This document shows positions 1-6,056 of a DNA stretch of 7,123 nt, in pieces. The notes under the pieces were generated by a model. The model was given only the letters and a program-made list of their open reading frames with translations. It did not search any database and was not told the origin of the DNA. Position 1 is the first letter of the stretch; each line of letters starts with the position of its first letter. The position numbers and the translations under genes are program-made. Source of the DNA: Cytophagales bacterium (GTDB taxonomy: Bacteria > Bacteroidota > Bacteroidia > Cytophagales > Cyclobacteriaceae). The stretch is from positions 1 to 7,123 of the forward strand of contig JAJCYL010000117.1 in assembly GCA_029262955.1 (NCBI GenBank), in the 5' to 3' direction.

Positions 1-218
1 GGTTCTTTATGGTCTTCGACGGTCAAAAGGTCGTTCATTGCTAGTAGGGGTAATTTAGTTCAACATTTTACAGGTCAAAATCCGTTGAATATAGCACAAT
101 TTTAATCGTCGGCTGACAATAAGTTATACAATTCCACAATAGCCGTAGTTCCCCAGGTCTTCTCACTTTCTCAAAATACGAGCTGTCCAGCAAAACTAAA
201 ATATCATTTGAATAACAT

Positions 219-285
219 GAATACCATTCTGATAGACTTCTGCAAAACAGATGAACATTAATTAAGGAAGTTCACGGAAAGTCAT
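219..285. repeat. 67-bp direct repeat, left copy
   Basis: This stretch begins GAATACCATTCTG and ends CGGAAAGTCAT. It matches 1013-1079 in the same orientation at a constant offset of 794 bases, with no gaps and three mismatches (at 232, 236 and 241). Similarity stops at 285/286, where the left copy runs straight into the first RAYT-remnant unit, while the right copy continues into unique sequence. On the minus strand a short frame beginning MFICFAE can be read, but it resembles no family I recognise. The two copies bracket the whole repeat block. They may be the edges of an inserted or duplicated segment, or two members of a dispersed repeat family. Confidence 0.85.
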
Positions 286-295
286 CCCATATACT

Positions 296-317
296 GGCGC
301 AAGCGTCCGCTTGTGCC
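296..317. repeat. REP-like palindrome
   Basis: Arms GGCGCAAGCG and CGCTTGTGCC surround a TC loop, giving a 10-bp stem with a single G-T wobble. The same 22 bases recur at 679-700, and their exact reverse complement lies at 982-1003. It sits about 11 bases beyond the stop codon of the minus-strand RAYT remnant, the usual position of a REP next to its transposase gene. Confidence 0.8.
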
Positions 318-328
318 TTTTCAAATAT

Positions 329-508
329 TCAGATAAAACTGATATCAATTATTCCTTTCCCGCCGGAGTAATCTATTGCGCTACTAAACTTCCAATGTTG
401 CGGTTCACTGACAAATCCTGATACAACAGGATTACTGTGTAGATGATCCATGCGCTGATCAATCATTTCATTGGTACTTAACTCAATTGGCTGATTGTGG
501 ACTTGCTA
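329..508 (-). pseudogene. RAYT transposase C-terminal remnant, copy 1
   Basis: On the minus strand an uninterrupted 58-codon frame ends at TGA (331-329). It carries the C-terminal signature of REP-associated tyrosine transposases (Y1/IS200-like): HNQPIEL, then MIDQRMDHLHSNPV, then HWKFSSAIDYSGGKG. In intact RAYTs the residue before this stretch is normally a Trp, as in [F/L]WQxxN; here the codon is TAG (508-506), shared with the second copy. Upstream of it the sequence is REP-like DNA, so the N-terminal catalytic domain with the HUH motif and Tyr is missing. This copy has Asp-His and Ser-Asn where copy 2 keeps the more typical Asp-Tyr and Asn-Asn, so it looks the more decayed. It cannot encode an active transposase. 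Confidence 0.75.
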
Positions 509-678
509 TAACTCAAGCGGACGATAGCGCCAGAGACGGGGCATCCTCAAAAAGTCCATCCCATTATAGCCTTAGCCTAGAGAGATTTATAACACAGAGA
601 GTTGTTTGTCATTGGTCACTAATCAAGCTTTTATGAAAAGTTCCAAATACGTTTGAATGCTTTTCGAACCCATATACT

Positions 679-700
679 GGCGCAAGCGTCCGCTTGTGCC
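679..700. repeat. REP-like palindrome
   Basis: Identical to the palindrome at 296-317 (arms GGCGCAAGCG and CGCTTGTGCC around TC). It lies just past the stop codon of the second RAYT remnant, in the same relation as the first. Confidence 0.8.
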
Positions 701-711
701 TTTTCAAATAT

Positions 712-891
712 TCAGATAAAACTGATATCAATTATTCCTTTCCCCCCGGAGTAATCTATTGCGCTACTAAACTTCCAATGTTGCGGTTCACTGACAAATC
801 CTGATACAACAGGATTATTGTGTAGATAATCCATGCGCTGATCAATCATTTCATTGGTAGTTAACTCAATTGGCTGATTGTGATGTTGCTA
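712..891 (-). pseudogene. RAYT transposase C-terminal remnant, copy 2
   Basis: A minus-strand frame of 58 codons ending in TGA (714-712), better preserved than copy 1. It reads QHHNQPIEL, then MIDQRMDYLHNNPV, then EPQHWKFSSAIDYSGGKG, and closes with DISFI. These are typical of the C-terminus of Bacteroidota RAYTs. The codon where the conserved Trp is expected is TAG (891-889), and the frame beyond it enters REP DNA, so only the 3' end of the gene is present. One difference from copy 1 (GGG for GGC in the SGGKG segment) is synonymous; others change residues. Having the same truncation point and the same TAG in both copies means the truncated form was duplicated. Confidence 0.78.
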
Positions 892-894
892 TAA

Positions 895-1010
895 CTCAAA
901 CGGACGCTAGCGCCAGAGGCGAGGATTGGGGTTGATTGGAACAAGCGGACGCTTGCGCCAGAGACGGGATTGGGGTTGAGAGGCACAAGCGGACGCTTGC
1001 GCCAGAGACG
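895..1010. repeat. Short REP array with 44-45 bp spacing
   Basis: Three successive REP units have cores beginning near 898, 943 and 987. The first is degenerate (CGGACGCTAGCGCC). The second and third share CAAGCGGACGCTTGCGCC followed by AGAGACG. The spacers are alike, GGATTGGGGTTGA followed by a few variable bases, giving a period of 44-45 bp. The third unit (982-1003) is the complete 22-bp palindrome in reverse orientation to those at 296 and 679. The array ends where the right-hand 67-bp direct repeat begins. Such clusters are typical extragenic REP arrays; here they may also form hairpins in any transcript crossing the region. Confidence 0.75.
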
Positions 1011-1012
1011 AC

Positions 1013-1079
1013 GAATACCATTCTGGTAGTCTTCCGCAAAACAGATGAACATTAATTAAGGAAGTTCACGGAAAGTCAT
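1013..1079. repeat. 67-bp direct repeat, right copy
   Basis: Right-hand partner of 219-285 (64 of 67 positions identical, same orientation). It directly abuts the REP array on its left and unique sequence on its right. If the block between the repeats was inserted or amplified, the original locus would have had a single copy of this 67-bp sequence followed by the leader of the downstream operon. Confidence 0.85.
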
Positions 1080-1100
1080 AAATTTGGTCCCATGTTCAAC

Positions 1101-1144
1101 TATCATCATCATATTTCCTCACTCCCCTGGGTGATGATACCAGG
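1101..1144. promoter_or_regulatory. Overlapping inverted repeats in operon leader
   Basis: TATCATCA (1101-1108) is matched by TGATGATA (1132-1139). Overlapping that arm, CCTGG (1126-1130) and CCAGG (1140-1144) form a 5-bp stem around a 9-base loop. This is the only conspicuous symmetry in the unique leader upstream of the aminomethyltransferase-like gene, about 120 bp before its start, where an operator or transcript hairpin could act. I see no convincing promoter with the Bacteroidota consensus (TTG, then TAnnTTTG) here. The assignment as a regulatory site is a guess. Confidence 0.22.
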
Positions 1145-1266
1145 CTTGTAATTCCCCATTGATTAGTTTGTCGATTGGCTCTTAGGAGCTTTCGGAATTC
1201 GAAGATTATTCCTCGTACTTAAGGGAAACGATCTAGATCACATTGACCGATACAAAATTTTTAACC

Positions 1267-2478
1267 ATGCCTATAAAGTCACCATTTTTCCCCCGTACTT
1301 CCCAATTATGTACAAGCATGTATTGGAAGGAATGGGCAGGGTATCATGCGGTAAGTTCATACGGAACGCTACATGATGTAGAGTATTTTGCATTTAGATA
1401 TTCCGCAGGCCTTTTGGATATCACTCCACTTTTTAAATATAAAATTACAGGGACTGACTCCGCATCATTCCTCTCAAGGGTGATGGTCAGGGACATTAGC
1501 CAACTTAAAATTGGGCGGGTAACCTACTGTTGCTGGTGCAACGAAGATGGTAAAGTTGTTGATGACGGCACCGTCATGAGAAGAGGCGAGAATGAGTTTT
1601 TTGTGACCTCTGCGGATCCATGCTTTTCCTGGTTTAGCAGATTTACCCGTGGTTATGATGTTGAAGTCAATGACATATCCGATCAGATAGCTGGACTGGC
1701 TGTTCAAGGCCCCACCTCGCGTGATATACTGAAAAAATTCTGTGATGTTGATCTGGACAGTCTTAAATTCTTTTCGACTACTTCAGCAAAAGTCAAGGAT
1801 TTTGAGATCTATATCTCACGAACTGGTTATACCGGCGACTTGGGTTATGAGTTGTGGATTGAAAATGAAAATGCATTGACATTGTGGGATTTGATTATGG
1901 ATTATGGAAAGAGCTATGACCTCAGGCCTGCAGGTCTGGCTGCTTTGGATGTAACCCGGGTTGAGGCGGGACTCATTTTAAAGGACGTTGATTACTATAA
2001 TGCGCTTCACACATTGATAGAAGATCGTATGTCAAGCCCGTATGAAATATCTCTTGGCTGGACTGTGAACCTGGAAAGGGATCCATTCAACGGACAGGCC
2101 GCCTTAAAGGCTGAGAAACAAGCCGGTTCTAATTGGGCCATTGTAGGTTTAGATATTGACTGGGTTGAAATTGAGGAGTTGTATAACAGGCATGGATTGC
2201 CACCAGAGGTGGGCAGTACTGCCTGGCGAGATTCAATACCCATTTATGTCGACAGTAGTATGAATAAACAGATTGGTTATGCCACTAGTGGAACCTGGTC
2301 TCCTATTCTCAAGAAGAATATAGCACTGGCGACTATTGAGAAAAAGTATGATCAAATAGACAGTAAGCTCCAAATAGAAGTAACTGTTGAACATAAGAGA
2401 CATACAGTTACCGCAACTGTGAGTAAGCCACAATTTTATAATCCAGAGCGCAAGACATCCAACCCAGTGAAATCATGA
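1267..2478 (+). CDS. GcvT-family aminomethyltransferase-like protein
   Basis: A folate-binding protein of the GcvT/DmdA/sarcosine dehydrogenase C1-transfer superfamily, expected to be cytosolic; no signal peptide is visible. Numbering from the ATG at 1267 (403 aa), it has the VVDDG segment near residue 99 with the Asp that in GcvT contacts folate, LAVQGPTSRDIL (about 144-155), RTGYTGDLGYELW (185-197), RPAGLAALDVTRVEAG (220-235), and the C-terminal barrel motif IGYATSGTWSP (336-346). Length fits the family (about 360-410). A TTG at 1243 would add eight residues; an in-frame TAG at 1234 rules out anything longer. I prefer the ATG because the residues before it look unconserved. Its stop overlaps the next start (ATGA), so it is translationally coupled to a flavoprotein. 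It is probably not the true glycine-cleavage T protein, as no gcvH or gcvP is nearby; N-, O- or S-demethylation with tetrahydrofolate as acceptor is plausible. The substrate is unknown. Confidence 0.85.
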   Translation: MPIKSPFFPRTSQLCTSMYWKEWAGYHAVSSYGTLHDVEYFAFRYSAGLLDITPLFKYKITGTDSASFLSRVMVRDISQLKIGRVTYCCWCNEDGKVVDDGTVMRRGENEFFVTSADPCFSWFSRFTRGYDVEVNDISDQIAGLAVQGPTSRDILKKFCDVDLDSLKFFSTTSAKVKDFEIYISRTGYTGDLGYELWIENENALTLWDLIMDYGKSYDLRPAGLAALDVTRVEAGLILKDVDYYNALHTLIEDRMSSPYEISLGWTVNLERDPFNGQAALKAEKQAGSNWAIVGLDIDWVEIEELYNRHGLPPEVGSTAWRDSIPIYVDSSMNKQIGYATSGTWSPILKKNIALATIEKKYDQIDSKLQIEVTVEHKRHTVTATVSKPQFYNPERKTSNPVKS

Positions 2479-4064
2479 GCAAGCGATACGATTCGATAAT
2501 TATTGGTGGAGGTCATAACGGATTGATTTGTGCCGCATATTTAGCCAAGGCCGGACGTAAAGTATTGGTTTTAGAAAAACGGCATGTGCTCGGAGGTGCA
2601 GCGGTTTCCGAAGAGTTATACCCGGGATTCACTTTTTCTGTCGCCTCTTATGTGGTAAGCCTTTTTAGGCCCCACATTATTCGTGAACTCAACCTGGCGA
2701 AACATGGCTACGAAATAATTCCAATGGATTGTTCATTCTTGCCACTTCCAAATGGAGACTCCTTGGCCCGATGGGCTGATCCACAAAGGTCGAGGCGAGA
2801 AATAGCTCGTTTTAGTCAGAAAGATGCTGAGACTTACCCTGAGTTTAGCCGAGTTATGACCCATATGGGCAAATTGGCCAAAGCGGTAATTGACCACCCA
2901 GCTCCGGATATCACTTCTATGAACCCTAGAGAGCTAGCCAATATCTTCAGGCTTGGTAGGACTTTCAAAGGCCTCGGGCCTGAACTGCTTCATCTCAATA
3001 CTAAGCTTGTGACAATGAGTGCTTTGGATTTTCTCGATTTGTGGTTTGAATCTGACGTCCTGAAAGCACCGATGGCTGTCAGTGGGATTATTGGGACATT
3101 TCAAGGAGTACGGTCCCCTGGGACAGCCTATGTTTTGCTTCATCATTATATGGGTCAACTGGATGGGAGTTTCCGGTCCTGGGGGTTTTCAAAAGGAGGG
3201 ACTGGAGGTGTCAGCTTAGCCTGCGCCAGCTCAGCTCGATCCTATGGTGCCGAAATCCGGACTGAAGCCGCTGTTCAGCAAGTGCTGATCAAAAATGGCG
3301 AGGCTCGTGGAGTTGTCCTGGAGAATGGAGATGAAATCCTGGCCAATTCAATAGTCTCTAACCTTGACCCTAATCGCACCTATTTAAAAATGGTAGGTGA
3401 AAGTGAGTTAGACGATGAGGTTGTGAAAGAGATAAAGAGGTATAAGCTGAGGGGAAGCTCGGGAAAAGTAAACCTGGCTTTAGATCGAGTACCGGAATTT
3501 AGTTGTCGGCCCGGTGACGGAGACCATATCCGTGGTGATGTGGCTATTGCACCCAGCATAGATTATCTGGAAAAAGCGTTTGATCAGGCCAAGTATGGAG
3601 AATTCTCCACGCGACCCTATATAAATGCAGTTATTCCTTCATTAACTGATCCATCGGTGGCTCCTCCCGGTAAGCATATTCTCTCTTGTTTTGTACAGTA
3701 TGCACCATATCACATCAAAGAAGGTGCGGAGAACTGGCCCAAATACCGGGAAGCGTTTGGAGATGCAGTTGTCGATACAATGGCCGAGTACATACCCGGA
3801 TTGAAGGATATGATCCTTTATCGTCAGGTGCTCACCCCCTGGGACATTGAACAAACCATGGGATTGACGGAGGGGAATATTTTCCAGGGGGAATTAAGCC
3901 TGGAACAACTGTTATTTCAACGCCCATTGGCTGGATACGCGAAGTACAAAACTTCCATAAATAAACTTTGGATGTGCGGTTCAGGAACACACCCTGGCGG
4001 GGGAATCATGGGAGCTGGGGGAGAATTATGTGCCAAAACAATGTTAAACGCAAGAGCCATTTAA
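2475..4064 (+). CDS. PYROXD2/phytoene desaturase-like FAD oxidoreductase
   Basis: A 529-residue flavoprotein of the amine-oxidase/phytoene-desaturase (GR2) fold. The N-terminal dinucleotide-binding motif is GGGHNG (11-16), with the ribose-binding Glu34 in VLEKR, followed by LGGAAVSEE (39-47). The C-terminal FAD-binding motif is CGSGTHPGGG (501-510). Internal stretches, including SPGTAYVLLHHYMG (214-227), LTPWDIEQTMGL (453-464) and GNIFQGELSLEQLLFQRP (467-484), resemble human mitochondrial PYROXD2 more than carotenoid enzymes such as CrtI. There is no carotenoid gene (crtB, crtE) in the window. No signal peptide or membrane segment is obvious. Its ATG overlaps the upstream GcvT-like stop, so the two proteins are probably made in step and may cooperate. 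It would catalyse an FAD-dependent dehydrogenation; the substrate is not deducible. The family call is firm and the reaction is inference. Confidence 0.88.
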   Translation: MSKRYDSIIIGGGHNGLICAAYLAKAGRKVLVLEKRHVLGGAAVSEELYPGFTFSVASYVVSLFRPHIIRELNLAKHGYEIIPMDCSFLPLPNGDSLARWADPQRSRREIARFSQKDAETYPEFSRVMTHMGKLAKAVIDHPAPDITSMNPRELANIFRLGRTFKGLGPELLHLNTKLVTMSALDFLDLWFESDVLKAPMAVSGIIGTFQGVRSPGTAYVLLHHYMGQLDGSFRSWGFSKGGTGGVSLACASSARSYGAEIRTEAAVQQVLIKNGEARGVVLENGDEILANSIVSNLDPNRTYLKMVGESELDDEVVKEIKRYKLRGSSGKVNLALDRVPEFSCRPGDGDHIRGDVAIAPSIDYLEKAFDQAKYGEFSTRPYINAVIPSLTDPSVAPPGKHILSCFVQYAPYHIKEGAENWPKYREAFGDAVVDTMAEYIPGLKDMILYRQVLTPWDIEQTMGLTEGNIFQGELSLEQLLFQRPLAGYAKYKTSINKLWMCGSGTHPGGGIMGAGGELCAKTMLNARAI

Positions 4065-4076
4065 TCAGTAGAGACC

Positions 4077-5621
4077 ATGAATGACAAATATGATATCATA
4101 GTAATTGGTGGAGGACATAATGGCTTGACAGCTGCAACCAAATTGGCTAAGAATGGGAAAAAGGTGGCTGTTATTGAAAAAAGACAAGCATTGGGCGGAA
4201 TAGCAGCAGGAGAAGAGTTCCACCCCGGATATAAATCAACGGGATTAATTCACGACACATCTACCATTAGAATGAGTGTGGTGAAGTCATTGAATCTGAA
4301 AGATTTTGGTTTAAACATTGAAGAGAAGAGACCTAACACAACAATTTTGGGAAGCAGTGGCGAGTGCATAGAGCTGTCTGACAATATTGAGGAAACTTGC
4401 CAGGAAATATCAAAGTACTCAAATAAGGATGCTGAAGCTTATAAAGACTACCGCTCATTCATAGCCTCAATTCGACCATTTGTAGATGGGTTAATGAATG
4501 AAATGCCCCCAGACCTGATCAAATTAGGGACGAAGGATCTTTGGACATTATTGAAGAAAGCCATTGGTCTGAAGCGACTTGGAAATAAGACCATGTTGGA
4601 ATTCCTCAAGGTGGCACCTATGAGTGTTGCGGATTTTATCAACGAACGATTTGAAACGGAATTCCTCAAAGCAGGCCTTGTTGCCCCAGCTATCTATCAT
4701 TCCTATACCGGACCCTGGTCGTCGTATTCTACACTGAATCTTCTATTGTGGGAGTGCGCATCAGCTAATTCAATAATTGGCGGACCGCAGGCATTGGTTA
4801 CTGCGTTGGAAAAAGCAGCAATTGCTGTTAATGTCGATATTCTAACCAATTGTGGCGCCAAACAAGTGCTCTTGGATGATAACAATGAAGTTATGGGAGT
4901 GCTACTTGCTGACGATAAAGTTGTTCAAGCCCCAATAGTTGCTTCCTCATGTACACCATTAGTGACCTTCTATGATCTTTTAAAACCAAATCAAATCGAG
5001 TATTCACTCGAACATTCTATTAAACATTACCGATCCCGTGGAACCGCTGTTAAAGTTAACCTGGCATTGAATAAAGCACTTAGCCTTAATGGACTTTCTA
5101 ATATTGAATATGCGAGAACCGGGAATTCAATTGATGAAATGGAGAAGTCTTTTGATTTTGTGAAATACAGAAAATTTTCTGTGACTCCCATCTTAGACAT
5201 TCACGTACCGTCTGTTTCAAGCCCTGAGTTGGCTCCTGAAAACCACTGTGTAGTTTCTGTGATAGCTCATTTTGCATCACACGAATTAGAAGGTGGATGG
5301 TCTGAAGATCCAAAGAAAGTTTTTGGTCAGAATGTGATCCAAACATTGGAACAGTATTCCCCCGGAATATCTAACTCTGTGGTAGGCATGGAAGTATTGT
5401 CACCACAAGATTTAGAAGAGCGCTACGGTCTAGCAAATGGTCAGGTTTATCATGGCGAACATGCGGTAGACCAAATTCTGACCAGACCCATCCCATCGTG
5501 CATGAGGTATTCAACACCGATATCCGGACTATATCTCTGTGGGAGTGGGTCTCATCCCGGCGGTGGAATCACTTGTATGCCCGGAGCATTGGGAAGTGAA
5601 GCGATATTAAAGAATAGGTAA
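4077..5621 (+). CDS. Second, diverged PYROXD2-like FAD oxidoreductase
   Basis: A 514-residue paralogue of the preceding protein, starting 12 bp after its stop. It keeps GGGHNG (11-16), Glu34 in VIEKR, LGGIAAGEE (39-47), LSPQDLEERYGL (441-452), VYHGEHAVDQIL (457-468) and CGSGSHPGGG (488-497), so both ends of the FAD site look intact. It has diverged in the middle: the segment that reads TFQGVRSPGTAYVLLHHYMG in its neighbour is SYTGPWSSYSTLNLLLWECA here (209-228), and HDTSTIRMSVVKSL (59-72) replaces the RASYLLS/ASYVVSLFRP-type segment. Those regions probably line the substrate pocket, so the two enzymes likely act on different substrates, on successive steps, or as unlike subunits of one complex. 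Its base composition looks somewhat more AT-rich than the gene before it. No signal peptide is seen. The spacing indicates the same operon. Exact function unknown. Confidence 0.86.
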   Translation: MNDKYDIIVIGGGHNGLTAATKLAKNGKKVAVIEKRQALGGIAAGEEFHPGYKSTGLIHDTSTIRMSVVKSLNLKDFGLNIEEKRPNTTILGSSGECIELSDNIEETCQEISKYSNKDAEAYKDYRSFIASIRPFVDGLMNEMPPDLIKLGTKDLWTLLKKAIGLKRLGNKTMLEFLKVAPMSVADFINERFETEFLKAGLVAPAIYHSYTGPWSSYSTLNLLLWECASANSIIGGPQALVTALEKAAIAVNVDILTNCGAKQVLLDDNNEVMGVLLADDKVVQAPIVASSCTPLVTFYDLLKPNQIEYSLEHSIKHYRSRGTAVKVNLALNKALSLNGLSNIEYARTGNSIDEMEKSFDFVKYRKFSVTPILDIHVPSVSSPELAPENHCVVSVIAHFASHELEGGWSEDPKKVFGQNVIQTLEQYSPGISNSVVGMEVLSPQDLEERYGLANGQVYHGEHAVDQILTRPIPSCMRYSTPISGLYLCGSGSHPGGGITCMPGALGSEAILKNR

Positions 5622-5643
5622 ATGACTCGTGATTAACTATTTT

Positions 5644-5669
5644 TGTAACGTAACACGTAACAAGTTACA
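5644..5669. promoter_or_regulatory. Candidate higBA operator (GTAAC/GTTAC repeats)
   Basis: Three GTAAC words (5645-5649, 5650-5654, 5657-5661) are followed by GTTAC (5664-5668). The last pair forms the inverted repeat GTAAC-AA-GTTAC, and the outer TGTAAC and GTTACA also pair. The site lies about 70-95 bp upstream of the toxin start, between the flavoprotein operon and the toxin-antitoxin pair. HigA antitoxins repress their own operon by binding palindromes near the promoter, so this is the best operator candidate. A role as a weak transcription-end hairpin for the preceding operon cannot be excluded. Confidence 0.35.
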
Positions 5670-5738
5670 CCTGGGAAGGTTTAACTCATTGTTGAGATTG
5701 TAATTCCTTCAGATGAAATTATTTATTATGAAATTCGG

Positions 5739-6017
5739 ATGATACAAAGTTTTGTCAGCAAAGAGCTTCAGAAGTTCTTTGAGAAGGGTGATTCTTCTAA
5801 AATTAACCCTGGACACAAAAAGAAAATAAGGCGATTGCTATTGTGGCTCAATAATATTCAAACTATTGAGGATGTAGGATTTCCAAATTTTGGATTACAT
5901 CGGTTAAAAGGAAATAGAAAAGGTTATTATGCTATTAAGGTAAGTGGTAATTACCGCCTAATTTTTCGATTCGAAAACGGTAACGTCCAAGATTTAGATT
6001 ACGAAGACTATCATTAG
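5739..6017 (+). CDS. higB: HigB-type type II toxin (RelE fold mRNA interferase)
   Basis: A 92-residue protein closely matching the HigB/RelE-like plasmid-maintenance toxin family, whose members cleave mRNA on the ribosome. Family hallmarks are the opening MIQSFVSKELQKFFEKGD, HKKKIRRLL (26-34), TIEDVGFPNFGLHRLKG (42-58), the core VSGNYRLIFRFENGN (68-82) and the closing DYEDYH (87-92). Basic residues around His54, Arg55, Lys57, Arg60 and Arg73 are the likely RNA-contacting and catalytic surface. Length is full. The toxin precedes its antitoxin, the usual order for higBA and the reverse of most toxin-antitoxin modules. No Shine-Dalgarno sequence is visible. A nine-codon frame (ATG 5713 to TGA 5742) overlaps the start codon and could couple translation, but is probably chance. 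No frameshift or missing core residue is seen, so the toxin looks functional. Confidence 0.93.
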   Translation: MIQSFVSKELQKFFEKGDSSKINPGHKKKIRRLLLWLNNIQTIEDVGFPNFGLHRLKGNRKGYYAIKVSGNYRLIFRFENGNVQDLDYEDYH

Positions 6018-6056
6018 AATATGGCATAAACAACAAATACTTTGAAAAATCAAAAA

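Larger units (their letters stand above)
286..536 (-). mobile_element. REP-bounded unit with RAYT 3' remnant, copy 1
   Basis: This is a unit of about 250 bp that recurs at 669-919 with a fixed offset of 383 and no insertions or deletions, differing at about ten positions. It starts CCCATATACTGG, then a 22-bp palindrome (296-317), then (on the minus strand) the last 58 codons of a RAYT-like gene, then a degenerate REP palindrome in the opposite orientation (about 512-531). A short non-coding unit bounded by inverted REP-type palindromes looks like a non-autonomous element mobilised in trans by a RAYT encoded elsewhere; that role is inferred. Its outer ends are set only by where the two copies stop matching. 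Confidence 0.65.
669..919 (-). mobile_element. REP-bounded unit with RAYT 3' remnant, copy 2
   Basis: This is the second copy of the unit seen at 286-536, aligned without gaps. It has the full palindrome at 679-700, the RAYT remnant at 712-888 and a degenerate REP at 895-914. Beyond its right end it runs into two further REP units. About 130 bases (537-668) separate the two copies; they hold no repeat or open frame that I recognise. The two units lie in the same orientation, so copying or unequal recombination is possible. Confidence 0.65.

Noticed and set aside
1..38. Possible gene start on the minus strand (MNDLLTVEDHKE) running off the left edge
   Set aside because: Only 12 codons are visible, with no ribosome binding site or recognisable motif; too little to call.
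39..218. Unique DNA left of the repeat block
   Set aside because: I looked on both strands for frames, hairpins and RNA-like structure and found nothing I could support.
537..668. Spacer between the two RAYT-remnant units
   Set aside because: Short frames only (for example a minus-strand run ending in the REP that reads RLWRYRPLEL), produced by REP DNA; no recognisable protein or repeat.
286..1010. CRISPR array
   Set aside because: The repeats are palindromic REPs with similar, not unique, spacers and lie in mixed orientations; there are no cas genes.
861..1052. Minus-strand open frame of 63 codons beginning MFICFAEDYQNGI
   Set aside because: It runs from the right direct repeat through the REP array into the RAYT fragment in the wrong frame. 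Its repeated GASVRL words are translations of the REP palindrome, so it is a repeat artefact rather than a gene.
1243..1266. TTG codon at 1243 as the start of the aminomethyltransferase-like gene
   Set aside because: It is possible, but no well-spaced ribosome binding site supports it and the extra eight residues look non-conserved; the ATG at 1267 is a simpler start.
1267..2478. Genuine glycine-cleavage T protein (gcvT)
   Set aside because: The fold is the same, but the partners gcvH and gcvP are absent from the window and the gene is coupled to flavoproteins, so the specific name is not justified.
2475..5621. Carotenoid biosynthesis (CrtI-type phytoene desaturases)
   Set aside because: Internal motifs fit PYROXD2 better, there are no crtB, crtE or crtY partners, and the operon partner is a folate enzyme.
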